NCBI GenBank assembly: GCA_045124055.1
Contig: JBGVKZ010000027.1
Coordinates: forward strand, 16,437-80,436
Length of the DNA: 64,000 nt
DNA from: CALZKI01 sp045124055
Lineage (GTDB): Bacteria > Bacillota > Clostridia > Lachnospirales > Lachnospiraceae
Reading direction: 5' to 3'
Of this stretch, positions 42,618 to 51,453 are shown one piece after another (positions within the stretch are counted from its first letter, which is position 1; each line of letters starts with the position of its first letter). Under the pieces are notes generated by a model. That model had not been told where the DNA came from. It made no database searches and saw only the letters and a list, made by a program, of their open reading frames with translations. A program made the position numbers and the translations under genes.

Positions 42618-43136
42618 ATGACGATTGGTATACAAGGAACAACTGTGTCAGGTTCTAACATAGATTTGACAAGTAATGGAATAACAAAAGAAGAAATATT
42701 AGAAAATAGTAAAACGCAATATGCGAGTAAAGAAAAACAATCGAATGAAGAAAAAGCTGCTTCCATAGAGATTTCAAAGGAGGCAAAGGAAAATTACCTT
42801 GCTCTGCAAATGGGTATTCGCGATATGGAAAATGCAAAAAAGCAGGGGGAAGCAATGCAAGAAAGCATAACCGAAATGGGAAAAGCTATGGTGATTTTTC
42901 GTCGTATTTCAAAAGGGGACAAAGTACCTCTAAAAGATGAAAAAAAGTTGATGGAATATAGTGCTGAACTCTATCAAATGGCAAAAACAGCAGCTATGTT
43001 GGCCCAAAATGATAAGCCAAAGAAATATAAGTCTGTGGACGAGGACAATGACCATGCAGATGCCCTACAAAATCTTCAAAATGAGGGAAAGGATACTACG
43101 GAGAGTGATGTAGTGGAAATGGGAGAAAAACAATGA
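42618..43136 (+). CDS. hypothetical protein, acidic and helical
   Basis: 172 residues, soluble, no signal peptide. N-terminus MTIGIQGTTVSGSNIDLTSN is followed by long charged helices (residues ~40-130) rich in K, E, M and A, and an acidic C-terminal tail. I do not recognise a family. The ATG at 42618 has GGGAGGA six bases upstream. A -10 element TATAAT sits at about 42589. The stop overlaps the start of the next gene (ATGA), so the two are translationally coupled. Confidence 0.75.
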   Translation: MTIGIQGTTVSGSNIDLTSNGITKEEILENSKTQYASKEKQSNEEKAASIEISKEAKENYLALQMGIRDMENAKKQGEAMQESITEMGKAMVIFRRISKGDKVPLKDEKKLMEYSAELYQMAKTAAMLAQNDKPKKYKSVDEDNDHADALQNLQNEGKDTTESDVVEMGEKQ

Positions 43137-43606
43137 AACTTTTGATTAAACAAAGAGTTTTTTCGTGGACAGATTCTTATGATATATATGATGAAATGGG
43201 AAATCCGAAGTATTATGTAAAAGCCGAGTTCCTGTCCTTAGGTCATCGCTTACATGTGTTTGATGCATATCATCGAGAAATAGGAGTTATCAAAGAAAAA
43301 TTACTTACTTTTTTGCCCAAATTTGAGATTGAAATAGATGGCATTACAAGAGGAATGATTCAGAAACAATTCACATTCTTTTATCCAAGATACGACATAG
43401 ATTTCAATGGCTGGAGAGTCGAAGGTGACTTTTTAGGCTGGGAATACAATGTATATTCTGGCTGTAGTTCCATAATTCATATAACAAAAGAGTTGTTACA
43501 CTGGGGAGATACCTATGTTATTGACTTTGTGAATTCGCAAGATGAATGGATGGGGCTGATGCTGGTTATTGCTATTGATGCGGCAAATTGTTCAGGCAAT
43601 GATTAA
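43133..43606 (+). CDS. LURP-one-related (tubby C-terminal-like) protein
   Basis: 157 residues that resemble the LURP-one-related family: MKLLIKQRVFSWTDSYDIYD, then EFLSLGHRLHVFDAYHREIG, KLLTFLPKFEIEIDG and the C-terminal hydrophobic helix of the tubby-like beta barrel (GLMLVIAIDAA). Bacterial members are small beta-barrel proteins of unknown role, sometimes described as scramblase-like. It is coupled to the upstream gene by ATGA overlap and is followed closely by the DUF2809 gene. Confidence 0.82.
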   Translation: MKLLIKQRVFSWTDSYDIYDEMGNPKYYVKAEFLSLGHRLHVFDAYHREIGVIKEKLLTFLPKFEIEIDGITRGMIQKQFTFFYPRYDIDFNGWRVEGDFLGWEYNVYSGCSSIIHITKELLHWGDTYVIDFVNSQDEWMGLMLVIAIDAANCSGND

Positions 43607-43625
43607 GGTAAAAGGAAAAATTTTT

Positions 43626-43997
43626 ATGAAAAAAAGAATACGATATGCGATAATTACTTTGATTCTTTTGGTGGCAGAGGTTTTGATTGCACTCTTTATT
43701 CACGATAAATTTATCAGACCCTATGTAGGTGATGTATTGGTTACTGTGCTAATATGCACTTTTTTGAGAATATTGCTGCCAGAAAAAGTAAAACTGCTGC
43801 CATTATATGTGTTTCTATTTGCAGCATTGGTAGAAGTAGCACAATATTTTGAAATCGTAAAATTAATCGGGTTAGAGAAAAATAAATTCTTTTCAATATT
43901 GATTGGCTCAGTATTTGATATCAAGGATATTATTTGCTATGGAATTGGCTGTATTTTGGTATATGTTATAGAAAAGCATATTGCAGATAAAGCCTAA
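43626..43997 (+). CDS. DUF2809 family membrane protein
   Basis: 123 residues with four hydrophobic segments. Marks of DUF2809: RPYVGDVLVTVLICTFLRIL in the second segment, LFAALVEVAQYF in the third and SVFDIKDIICYGIGCILVY in the fourth. Function unknown. ATG at 43626 has AAAGGA upstream; a longer frame overlapping the previous gene is not supported. Third gene of a small operon. Confidence 0.85.
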   Translation: MKKRIRYAIITLILLVAEVLIALFIHDKFIRPYVGDVLVTVLICTFLRILLPEKVKLLPLYVFLFAALVEVAQYFEIVKLIGLEKNKFFSILIGSVFDIKDIICYGIGCILVYVIEKHIADKA

Positions 43998-44071
43998 AGG
44001 GGATTGTGCTTTAGAACCAGCCTATGTTATACTTCAAACATAGAATTCCTCTGCAAAACGGAGGAATATAT

Positions 44072-44914
44072 ATGAAAAGAACACTAAAAGAATTAACAAT
44101 TAAAGACAACTTTATGTTTGGGGCAGTTATGAGCAAACCAGAAAACTGTCAAAGATTTCTTGAATTGATACTACACATTACCATTGAAAATGTAGAAGTT
44201 AATTTAGAGCATAGTATAGTCTATCACCCTGAATACAAGGGAATCCGTTTAGATGTATATGCAAAAGATGAGAATAAAACACATTATAATGTGGAAATGC
44301 AGGCAATTAGAGAAAATGCCATTGGAAAAAGAGCAAGATATTATCATAGTCAGATAGATATGGAACTTTTACTTAGTGGTGAGGAGTATGAAAAACTACC
44401 AAATACATATGTGATTTTTATTTGTGATTTTGACCCTTTTCTGAAAGAAAAATACTGCTATACCTTTGACAATAGATGTCTTGAAGATAAAGATTTGAGT
44501 ATGCAAGATGGTGTAAAAAGTATTTTTTTAAGTACGAGAGGGAAAAATAGAAATGAAGTATCCAAAGAGTTGGTTAATTTTCTTGATTATGTGAAAGCGG
44601 ATTTGGAAGAAAGTACGAAAGACTTTCAAGACGATTTTGTAAGACAATTACAAAGTAGTGTTCAAAGCATAAAGTTAAGTAGAAAGATGGAGGAAAAGTT
44701 TATGATTTTACACGAAATGCTTAGAGATGAACGTGCAGAAGGTAAAGCAGAAGGTAAAGCAGAAGCAATCCTTGACCTGCTTCAAGACCTTGGAAAAATT
44801 TCGGACGATCTAAAAGAAAAAATCATAAGCGAACAGGATACAGTACTTCTACTTAAGTGGTTAAAACTGGCTGCAAAGTCAGAGACAATTCAGCAATTTG
44901 AAAAAAGTATGTAA
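44072..44914 (+). CDS. Rpn family (PD-(D/E)XK) recombination-promoting nuclease/putative transposase
   Basis: 280 residues. N-terminal KRTLKELTIKDNFMFGAVMS and RFLELILHI are typical of the Rpn/YhgA-like (PDDEXK_2) family. The nuclease core shows D in GIRLDVYAKDE and ExQ in YNVEMQAIREN. The C-terminus has a repetitive charged helix (AEGKAEGKAEA) and a short helical end. E. coli Rpn proteins are DNA endonucleases that promote recombination and have been linked to phage defence; the role here is inferred. The GGAGGA site supports the ATG at 44072. It is often misnamed a transposase; no inverted repeats flank it. Confidence 0.88.
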   Translation: MKRTLKELTIKDNFMFGAVMSKPENCQRFLELILHITIENVEVNLEHSIVYHPEYKGIRLDVYAKDENKTHYNVEMQAIRENAIGKRARYYHSQIDMELLLSGEEYEKLPNTYVIFICDFDPFLKEKYCYTFDNRCLEDKDLSMQDGVKSIFLSTRGKNRNEVSKELVNFLDYVKADLEESTKDFQDDFVRQLQSSVQSIKLSRKMEEKFMILHEMLRDERAEGKAEGKAEAILDLLQDLGKISDDLKEKIISEQDTVLLLKWLKLAAKSETIQQFEKSM

Positions 44915-45168
44915 CAAAGATTTCTATTTATCTTAAAATTCAAATGGCATATGTTTTTTATAAGCATATGCTGTCGTTAACTATTATTCAGGCCAATTCA
45001 GGCAGAAAATCAATTCAAAATGCAGAGGAATTCTATATAGCATTTTTATATGAGACTATCTAAGAGTGCAGCAAAGCAAAAACTATTAAATAATGAAAAA
45101 ATTTCCTTCCAAGTTATTGCATAATGCCTGGGATATATAGCTAGAGATATAGCCCTATATATATTTTC
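44915..45168. other. non-coding gap with hairpins
   Basis: AT-rich stretch without a credible gene. GCATATG/CATATGC around a T-rich loop (about 44946-44972) may end the nuclease transcript. Further along ATATATAG/CTATATAT (about 45133-45163) forms a second stem followed by TTTTC, just before the next promoter. No recognisable gene remains. Confidence 0.5.
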
Positions 45169-45197
45169 TTGATACTCCCGAAAAATAGGTGTATAAT
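45169..45197 (+). promoter_or_regulatory. promoter for the OFA transporter gene
   Basis: TTGATA (45169-45174), 17-base spacer, TATAAT (45192-45197); a leader of ~75 bases follows. Confidence 0.78.
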
Positions 45198-45278
45198 AAT
45201 TGTGTTTGAGATATTACAAAATAGCAGACTTTGGAAAGAACTCAGACAAAAGAAAAAAGGACAAAGGAAGTAAAATTT

Positions 45279-46640
45279 ATGGGAGAAAACGTGAAAAAGT
45301 CCGGTGGCTGGCGTACAAATAAATGGGTTCGTGCGGCAATTCCGGCATTGTTGTTACATTGTAGTATTGGTACAGTGTATTGTTGGTCAATCTTTAGTCA
45401 GGAAATCGCTGACTATATTGGATTTTCAAAAAGTGCGACTGAATGGGCATTCAGCTTTGCAATCTTTTTCCTCGGTATGTCAGCAGCATTCCTTGGTAAT
45501 GTAGTAGAAAAAGATATACATAAATCTTCCCTTATTGCAACTATCTGTTTTGCAGTTGGTATGGCGGGTACAGGTTTATTCATCTGGTACGGCGGACTTC
45601 ATAAAGGAAGTGCTCTTGCCTTAATTGGTATTTATGTATGTTACGGTTTAATTATGGGTATTGGTCTTGGTACAGGTTACCTTTCCCCAGTTAAGACATT
45701 GATGCTATGGTTCCAGGATAGAAAAGGTCTTGCAACTGGTCTTGCAGTAGCTGGTTTTGGTGCAGCAAAAGCCATCGCCAGCCCAATTATGCAGTCTTTA
45801 CTGAAAAACCTTGGAGAAGGCGGCATTTACAAAATGTTCCTGATTCTTGCAGTGGTTTACTTTATTATGATGTTTGTAGGTCACTTATTATTGAAAAAGC
45901 CAGAAGGTTGGCATGAACCTCAGACAAAGGAAAAAGGTCAGAGCATTATGTCAGTTATTAAGACAAAACCAATTATGAACTATGTTGGAATTTGGTTAAT
46001 GTTCTATATTAACATTACTTGTGGCCTTGCACTTATTTCACAAGAAAAAGCGATTGTAAAATGTATCGGTCTTGCAGGTGCAGTTGGTATTATTTCAACT
46101 GTTTCCGCAATCTTCAATGCAGGTGGACGTCTTGGTTTCTCTGCTTGGGCAGATACAATGAAAGATAGAAATACAATTTATAAATTAATTTTTATCCTTT
46201 CTATTGTACTTACTGGTGCAGTTATGTTAACTGGTGGTATTGAAAACGGAAATGGTAATACAGTACTGATGATTCTTGTTTTGGCATTAATCTTTGTAGT
46301 GAATGCAGGATACGGCGGTGGTTTCTCCAATGTACCGACTCTTCTTTCCGACCATTATGGAATGGGAAGCATCAGTGCGATTCATGGAATCACCTTATCA
46401 GCTTGGGCATTTGCCGGATTAACAGGTAATCAGTTAGCAACATGGATTGTCAACCATTTTGGCGAAACTGTGATAGTAGACGGCTACGAAGTAAACCCAG
46501 TAGGTTATCAGTGCGTATTGTACGCAACAATCGTGCTTTACGCCATTGCATTCATTCTTTCCTTAGTATTTGTAAAACCGACAGATAAAGCTTTAGAAGC
46601 AAAAGCGGCTAAAAAAGCGGCTAAAGCACAACAGGAATAA
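45279..46640 (+). CDS. OFA family MFS transporter (oxalate/formate antiporter-like)
   Basis: 453 residues, twelve hydrophobic segments. N-terminal RTNKWVRAAIPALLLHCSIG and TVYCWSIFSQEIADYIGFSK, then GLIMGIGLGTGYLSPVKTLM and WFQDRKGLATGLAVAGFGAA are hallmarks of the oxalate:formate antiporter branch. Most members have unknown substrates, generally small organic acids. The C-terminal tail is a lysine/alanine repeat (KALEAKAAKKAAKAQQE). ATG at 45279 is eight bases after AAGGAAG. Strong own promoter and terminator. Confidence 0.9.
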   Translation: MGENVKKSGGWRTNKWVRAAIPALLLHCSIGTVYCWSIFSQEIADYIGFSKSATEWAFSFAIFFLGMSAAFLGNVVEKDIHKSSLIATICFAVGMAGTGLFIWYGGLHKGSALALIGIYVCYGLIMGIGLGTGYLSPVKTLMLWFQDRKGLATGLAVAGFGAAKAIASPIMQSLLKNLGEGGIYKMFLILAVVYFIMMFVGHLLLKKPEGWHEPQTKEKGQSIMSVIKTKPIMNYVGIWLMFYINITCGLALISQEKAIVKCIGLAGAVGIISTVSAIFNAGGRLGFSAWADTMKDRNTIYKLIFILSIVLTGAVMLTGGIENGNGNTVLMILVLALIFVVNAGYGGGFSNVPTLLSDHYGMGSISAIHGITLSAWAFAGLTGNQLATWIVNHFGETVIVDGYEVNPVGYQCVLYATIVLYAIAFILSLVFVKPTDKALEAKAAKKAAKAQQE

Positions 46641-46682
46641 AAAAACTTATAGCACAGAATAAAAGTGTAAAAATGTAATAAG

Positions 46683-46736
46683 AAAACCACGACATAAGAT
46701 ACTGAAAAACAGTATTTTGTGATTCGTGGTTTTTTG
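46683..46736 (+). terminator. terminator after the OFA transporter gene
   Basis: AAAACCACGA (46683-46692) pairs with TCGTGGTTTT (46724-46733), with an inner ATACTG/CAGTAT stem; a T run follows. Confidence 0.92.
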
Positions 46737-46857
46737 TTTGTCTGATAAAGCTTTTGACACTTTTTTGACATTTTCGTGACAAAATTAAGAAGAGTATTTT
46801 CCAACAGTATTTTATAATAAAGCTATATTGCAATAAAAATCATCAGGGAGGAAACTT

Positions 46858-47326
46858 ATGTCAAAAGTAATTTATGCGGCAGATGATGAAAAAAATATCC
46901 GAGAATTGCTTGGCGTTTTTTTTACAGGACGCAGGATATGAAGTAGAGCTATTTTCAGAAGAATCGAGTTAGAACATAAGGAGTCCATAGGGCAAGAGAT
47001 GGTTCTTGGGGATTTATACATTTCGGGCTACGAGAAGAAAATATATTGCAAAAATAAGGAAGATAGTATGGAGCTAAGTGCCACAGAATTTTCCTTACTT
47101 TCCTATTTTGCTCAAAATCCTAGAAAAGCTGTTTCCAGAGAGGAATGCTTAATGAATGTCTGGGGCATTGATGCAGATGTGGAAACAAGAGTAGTGGATG
47201 AAACCATTCGTAAAATTCGAAAAAATTAAATATTTTAGATTGTCAGGTACGCATTGAAACCGTTTGGGGACACGGATACCGAATGGTAGAACCTTTGGGG
47301 AAACAATATGAGGGAAAAGAAAATTA
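46858..47326 (+). pseudogene. remnant of an OmpR-type response regulator
   Basis: Starts behind an intact site (GGGAGGAAACTT ATG). MSKVIYAADDEKNIRELLG is receiver strand 1, then an eight-T run (46917-46924) shifts the frame; the true continuation FLQDAGYEVELFSEES is in the next frame. Most of the receiver, including the phospho-acceptor, is deleted. The winged-helix part resumes at 46999 (VLGDLYISGYEKKIYC; LSATEFSLLSYFAQNP) and is again shifted at an A run (47223-47228); the end LDCQVRIETVWGHGYRMVEP lies in another frame. At least three lesions make the gene dead. Confidence 0.85.
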
Positions 47327-47975
47327 GGCTTTTTTTATGGATATTGCTCCTGCTAATTGCAGTACTATGTACCACGGGAATACACCGTAAATGTAAGAAC
47401 AGGGGTTGCAATTTTTATGGCAGCTCCGGACCAACTACTAGAATTTGTAGGAAAAATAAAAGTCATAAATGAAAATGGCGTGAAATTCAGTGTGTGGCTA
47501 AAAAGCGTGAAAAAATGGATTGAGAGGGATAAAAATGAATGAAAGAGAAAAAAAGTTATTGGAAAGAGTTTTCTGATAGCTTTCTTAAGTGTAGCCATTT
47601 GGGGAAATGTTCTATATTTTGTAACGGCGAATTAGTCAAAAAAGAAAAAACCATAGAACTACATATGCAAACCACTCTCACTTGTTATAAGTGGGTAGTG
47701 GAAAGTCAAACGATGGAAATTTTGGAAACAGGGATTTGGAAGGAGGACGAACTGGAACAAAATGAAGCCACCCTGACTTTGTTAGAGTCAGGCCTAGTGG
47801 AGAAAGAAAATTCATTTTCCAATGCTTTCTTTGTAGGAGAAGGCCCACAAATACTGGTGGAAAACATTGATGATGAAAAATTGGAAGAAGGTATCTGGGA
47901 AGTTCATCATTATTTGTATGACTTGTCAAAAGGACAGGATACTATTATTGGGAAGATGAGAATACCATTTATGTA
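47307..47975 (+). pseudogene. remnants of one or two membrane proteins, possibly the partner histidine kinase
   Basis: ATG 47307 overlaps the end of the regulator remnant and encodes MREKKIRLFLWILLLLIAVL, a typical kinase N-terminus, but the frame fails within ~55 codons. A second membrane segment, FLIAFLSVAIWGNVLYFVTA, occurs around 47567-47626 in a frame that stops straight after it. From ~47640 to 47970 an open stretch (KKEKTIELHMQTTLTCYKWV; VHHYLYDLSKGQDTIIG) has no stop but no recognised domain, and its continuation YYWEDENTIYVASLEAFMEK is in another frame. No kinase catalytic domain remains. Which gene the pieces came from is uncertain. Confidence 0.6.
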
Positions 47976-48657
47976 GCTTCCCTGGAGGCATTTATGGAAA
48001 AGGGCAGGACGGAAAACGAGCCTTACGAGGAAGAAATTACCAAACCCTATGTGGCTGGAACATATAGTTATGATGCCTATGATATCGGTGACTTTACTTT
48101 AAATTTAAGAAATAAGGCAGCAAAGGAAGTGAATCAGGGTGTATATTATGAGATTTTTGTCAGGCCATTTGCAGACTCTGGTGGAGACGGAATTTGGCTG
48201 ATGCCAATTAATAAATCATCTTCCTACCACGGATATGATATTACTGATTATACTGCTTTGAATAGTGATTATGGCACAGAAGAAGATTTTATTAAGCTCT
48301 TGCAGGAAGCTCATACAAGGGGCATCAAAGTCATTATGGATTTTTCTATTAATCATACCAGTGACGAACACCCTTGGTTTGTAGCAGCACTAGAAGATGA
48401 AAAGAGTGAATACCGAAATTACTACAGATGGGTCTATAAAAACGATACAGAGGACTTTGACAAAACAGACAAATCCGATTGGGGCAACAATGTTTGGCAC
48501 AAAACAGGTGATTCACAATTTGTCGAGTATTCCTTGCAAAGTTGATTTAGAAGAGTATGAGATTCTTAAAGAATTATATGGCAAAGATGAAACCGCTTGC
48601 GATAAGAAAAGTTATACCATTGGAGCTTTGGAGAGCCTTATTTTAGAAATTCAGTAA
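47976..48657 (+). pseudogene. fragment of an alpha-amylase family (GH13) gene
   Basis: In the frame read from 47994 the segment VYYEIFVRPFADSGGDGIWL runs into MPINKSSSYHGYDITDY and GIKVIMDFSINHTSDEHPWF, the first conserved regions of GH13 enzymes. The text between FADS and DGIW, normally ~35 residues, is deleted. After WHKTGDSQFVEYSLQS the frame ends; the catalytic aspartate, glutamate and second aspartate regions are gone. A last piece (48544-48657, DLEEYEILKELYGKDETACD ending LESLILEIQ) resembles the C-terminal beta domain of such enzymes in another frame. No functional enzyme can be made. Confidence 0.85.
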
Positions 48658-48728
48658 GATAAAGAATCAGAGGATAAATGCCACAAATTGTTTACAAAAA
48701 GTTCAGATTTTTATAAGGTCTGCATACC

Positions 48729-48757
48729 TTGAATATTAGGGGAAAATCTGGTAGAAT
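48729..48757 (+). promoter_or_regulatory. promoter for secA
   Basis: TTGAAT (48729-48734), 17-base spacer, TAGAAT (48752-48757), 40 bases before the start codon. Confidence 0.72.
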
Positions 48758-48796
48758 GTACTTTGGCTGTATGAACAGTCCAAAAGGAGATTTTCA

Positions 48797-51361
48797 ATGA
48801 GTATTGCAGAAAAGTTATTCGGAACTCACAGTGAACGTGAAATTAAGAGAATTATGCCTATTGTAGACAAAATTGAAAGTTTACGCGATACTATGATGGC
48901 GTTATCCGATGAAGAATTACGTGGAAAGACGAAAGAATATAAAAAGAGATTAGAAGGCGGCGAAACGTTAGATGACTTGTTGCCGGAAGCATATGCAACG
49001 GTTAGAGAAGCTGCAAGACGTGTATTAAACACAGAACATTATAGAGTGCAGTTGATTGGTGGTATTATTTTACACCAGGGTCGTATTGCGGAAATGAAGA
49101 CAGGTGAAGGTAAAACCCAGACTTGTTTGTTACCAGCTTACTTAAATGCTTTGGAAGGTAAGGGCGTACATGTTGTAACAGTCAACGATTACCTGGCAAA
49201 GCGTGATGCAGAGTGGATGGGTCAGGTACATTCTTTCCTTGGCTTAAAAGTTGGCGTTGTTCTTAACAGTATGAAAGCAGAAGAAAGACGTGAAGCCTAT
49301 AATTGTGATATTACTTATGTAACCAACAATGAACTTGGTTTTGATTACTTAAGAGACAATATGGTTATCTATAAGGAGCAACTTGTACTTCGTGATTTGC
49401 ATTATGCAATCATCGACGAAGTAGACTCTGTTTTGATTGATGAAGCAAGAACCCCTCTGATTATTTCAGGCCAGAGTGGTAAATCTACAAAATTATATGA
49501 AGCCTGTGATATCCTTGCACGTCAGATGAAGCGTGGCGAAGATATGGAAGACTTATCCAAAATGGATATCATTATGGGGGTAGAAAGAGAAGAAACCGGT
49601 GATTTCATTGTTAACGAAAAAGATAAAGTCGTTAATTTGACCGCAGCCGGTGTGGAAAAAGTAGAAAGATTTTTCCAGATTGAGAACTTAGCTGACCCTG
49701 AAAATGTTGAAATTCAGCATAACATTATTCTGGCACTTAGAGCACATAACTTAATGTTTAAAGACCAGGATTACGTGGTAGCTGATGATAAAGTTATGAT
49801 TGTAGACCAGTTTACAGGTCGTATTATGCCAGGCAGACGTTATTCTGATGGCTTACATCAGGCGATTGAAGCCAAAGAACACGTGAAAGTAAAACGTGAA
49901 AGTAAGACACTTGCCACCATTACTTTCCAGAACTTCTTTAACAAGTTTGAGAAAAAATGTGGTATGACAGGTACAGCCTTAACCGAAGAAAAAGAATTCC
50001 GTGATATTTACGGAATGGACGTTGTAGAAATTCCTACGAATAGACCGGTTGCCAGAGTGGACTTACAGGATGCAGTATACAAGACAAAACGTGAAAAATT
50101 GAATGCGATTGTTGATGCAGTAGAAAAGGCACATCAGAAAGGACAGCCTGTTTTGGTAGGTACTATTACCATTGAAGCATCAGAAGAACTAAGTAGAATG
50201 TTGACAAAACGTGGTATTCACCACAAAGTTTTAAATGCGAAGTTTCATGAAATGGAAGCAGAAATCGTTGCGGATGCAGGTGTTCATGGGGCAGTAACTA
50301 TTGCTACCAATATGGCAGGTCGTGGTACGGATATTAAATTGGACGCTGAGGCAAAGGCTGCAGGAGGTCTTAAAATTATTGGTACAGAGAGACACGAATC
50401 CAGACGTATTGATAATCAGCTTCGTGGTCGTGCCGGTCGTCAGGGTGACGTAGGTGAATCCAGATTTTACATCTCCTTGGAAGATGATTTGATGCGACTC
50501 TTTGGTTCTGACAGAATGATTACAGTATTTAATGCGATTGGTATTCCAGAAGGTCAGGAATTAGAGCATAAGACCCTTTCTAACACAATCGAAAAGGCCC
50601 AGAAAAAGATTGAAGGCAATCATTTTGGTGTTAGAAAGAACTTATTGGAATATGACCAGGTTATGAATGAACAACGTGAAGTCATCTATGAAGAAAGAAG
50701 ACGTGTTTTAAATGGCGAAAGTATGCGTGATGCTATCTTTAAGATGATTACAGATATTGTAGAATCGAAAGTGGACATTAGTATCAATGATGAAAGTGAT
50801 GCAAGTGAATGGAATTATGCAGAATTAAATTCTTTGTTGTTGCCAATCATTCCATTAGAACCAGTTTCTAAAAATCGCGTAAAGACACCGAAAAAGAATG
50901 CACTGAAACAACAACTGAAAGAGGAAGCTGTGAAACTTTATGAAAGTAAAGAAGCAGAATTTCCACAACCGGAAGCCATTCGAGAAATTGAACGTGTTAT
51001 TTTATTAAAAGTTATTGACCGTAAATGGATGGATCATATTGATGATATGGACCAACTTCGCCAAGGTATTGGACTTCAGGCTTATGGTCAGAGAGACCCA
51101 CTTGTAGAATACAAAATGAGTGGTTATGATATGTTTGAAGAAATGGAAGAAAATATTTGTGAAGATACCGTGAAACTCTTATTCCACGTGAAGATTGAAC
51201 AGAAAGTGGAAAGAGAACAGGTTGCAAAAGTTACAGGAACTAACAAAGATGATTCCGCAGCAAAAGTACCTGTTAAGAGAGAGTCTGTAAAAGTATATCC
51301 TAATGACCCTTGTCCTTGTGGAAGCGGCAAAAAGTATAAAAACTGCTGTGGCAGAAGATAA
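48797..51361 (+). CDS. secA: preprotein translocase ATPase SecA
   Basis: 854 residues. ATPase motor of the Sec pathway that pushes unfolded proteins through SecYEG. N-terminus MSIAEKLFGTHSEREIKRIM; Walker A in EMKTGEGKTQTCLLPAYLN (~residue 100); DEAD-like IIDEVDSVLIDEARTPL; helicase motif RGTDIKLDAEAKAAGG and QLRGRAGRQGD; C-terminal zinc motif CPCGSGKKYKNCC, which binds SecB or ribosomes. Complete by length and motifs. Site AAAAGGAGATTTTC. Confidence 0.98.
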   Translation: MSIAEKLFGTHSEREIKRIMPIVDKIESLRDTMMALSDEELRGKTKEYKKRLEGGETLDDLLPEAYATVREAARRVLNTEHYRVQLIGGIILHQGRIAEMKTGEGKTQTCLLPAYLNALEGKGVHVVTVNDYLAKRDAEWMGQVHSFLGLKVGVVLNSMKAEERREAYNCDITYVTNNELGFDYLRDNMVIYKEQLVLRDLHYAIIDEVDSVLIDEARTPLIISGQSGKSTKLYEACDILARQMKRGEDMEDLSKMDIIMGVEREETGDFIVNEKDKVVNLTAAGVEKVERFFQIENLADPENVEIQHNIILALRAHNLMFKDQDYVVADDKVMIVDQFTGRIMPGRRYSDGLHQAIEAKEHVKVKRESKTLATITFQNFFNKFEKKCGMTGTALTEEKEFRDIYGMDVVEIPTNRPVARVDLQDAVYKTKREKLNAIVDAVEKAHQKGQPVLVGTITIEASEELSRMLTKRGIHHKVLNAKFHEMEAEIVADAGVHGAVTIATNMAGRGTDIKLDAEAKAAGGLKIIGTERHESRRIDNQLRGRAGRQGDVGESRFYISLEDDLMRLFGSDRMITVFNAIGIPEGQELEHKTLSNTIEKAQKKIEGNHFGVRKNLLEYDQVMNEQREVIYEERRRVLNGESMRDAIFKMITDIVESKVDISINDESDASEWNYAELNSLLLPIIPLEPVSKNRVKTPKKNALKQQLKEEAVKLYESKEAEFPQPEAIREIERVILLKVIDRKWMDHIDDMDQLRQGIGLQAYGQRDPLVEYKMSGYDMFEEMEENICEDTVKLLFHVKIEQKVEREQVAKVTGTNKDDSAAKVPVKRESVKVYPNDPCPCGSGKKYKNCCGRR

Positions 51362-51376
51362 AAGCAAAGTAATAAA

Positions 51377-51402
51377 TGGGCGTCCTGTCAAACAGACGCC
51401 CA
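51377..51402 (+). repeat. inverted repeat between secA and prfB
   Basis: TGGGCGTC (51377-51384) pairs with GACGCCCA (51395-51402). An A run rather than a T run follows on the + strand, so termination here is doubtful; secA and prfB may be cotranscribed. Confidence 0.5.
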
Positions 51403-51453
51403 TAAAAAATATATGAAATTACGAAATGAATTTGGAAAGTGTGGTGACGCAAA

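Noticed and set aside
44072..44914. Rpn-type gene as a transposase and sign of a mobile element
   Set aside because: Family members are nucleases often labelled transposase; no terminal inverted repeats or target duplications are seen.
46999..47229. Short winged-helix frame as a real small DNA-binding regulator
   Set aside because: Both its missing N-terminal receiver and its cut-off C-terminus lie next to it in other frames, so it is a piece of a dead gene.
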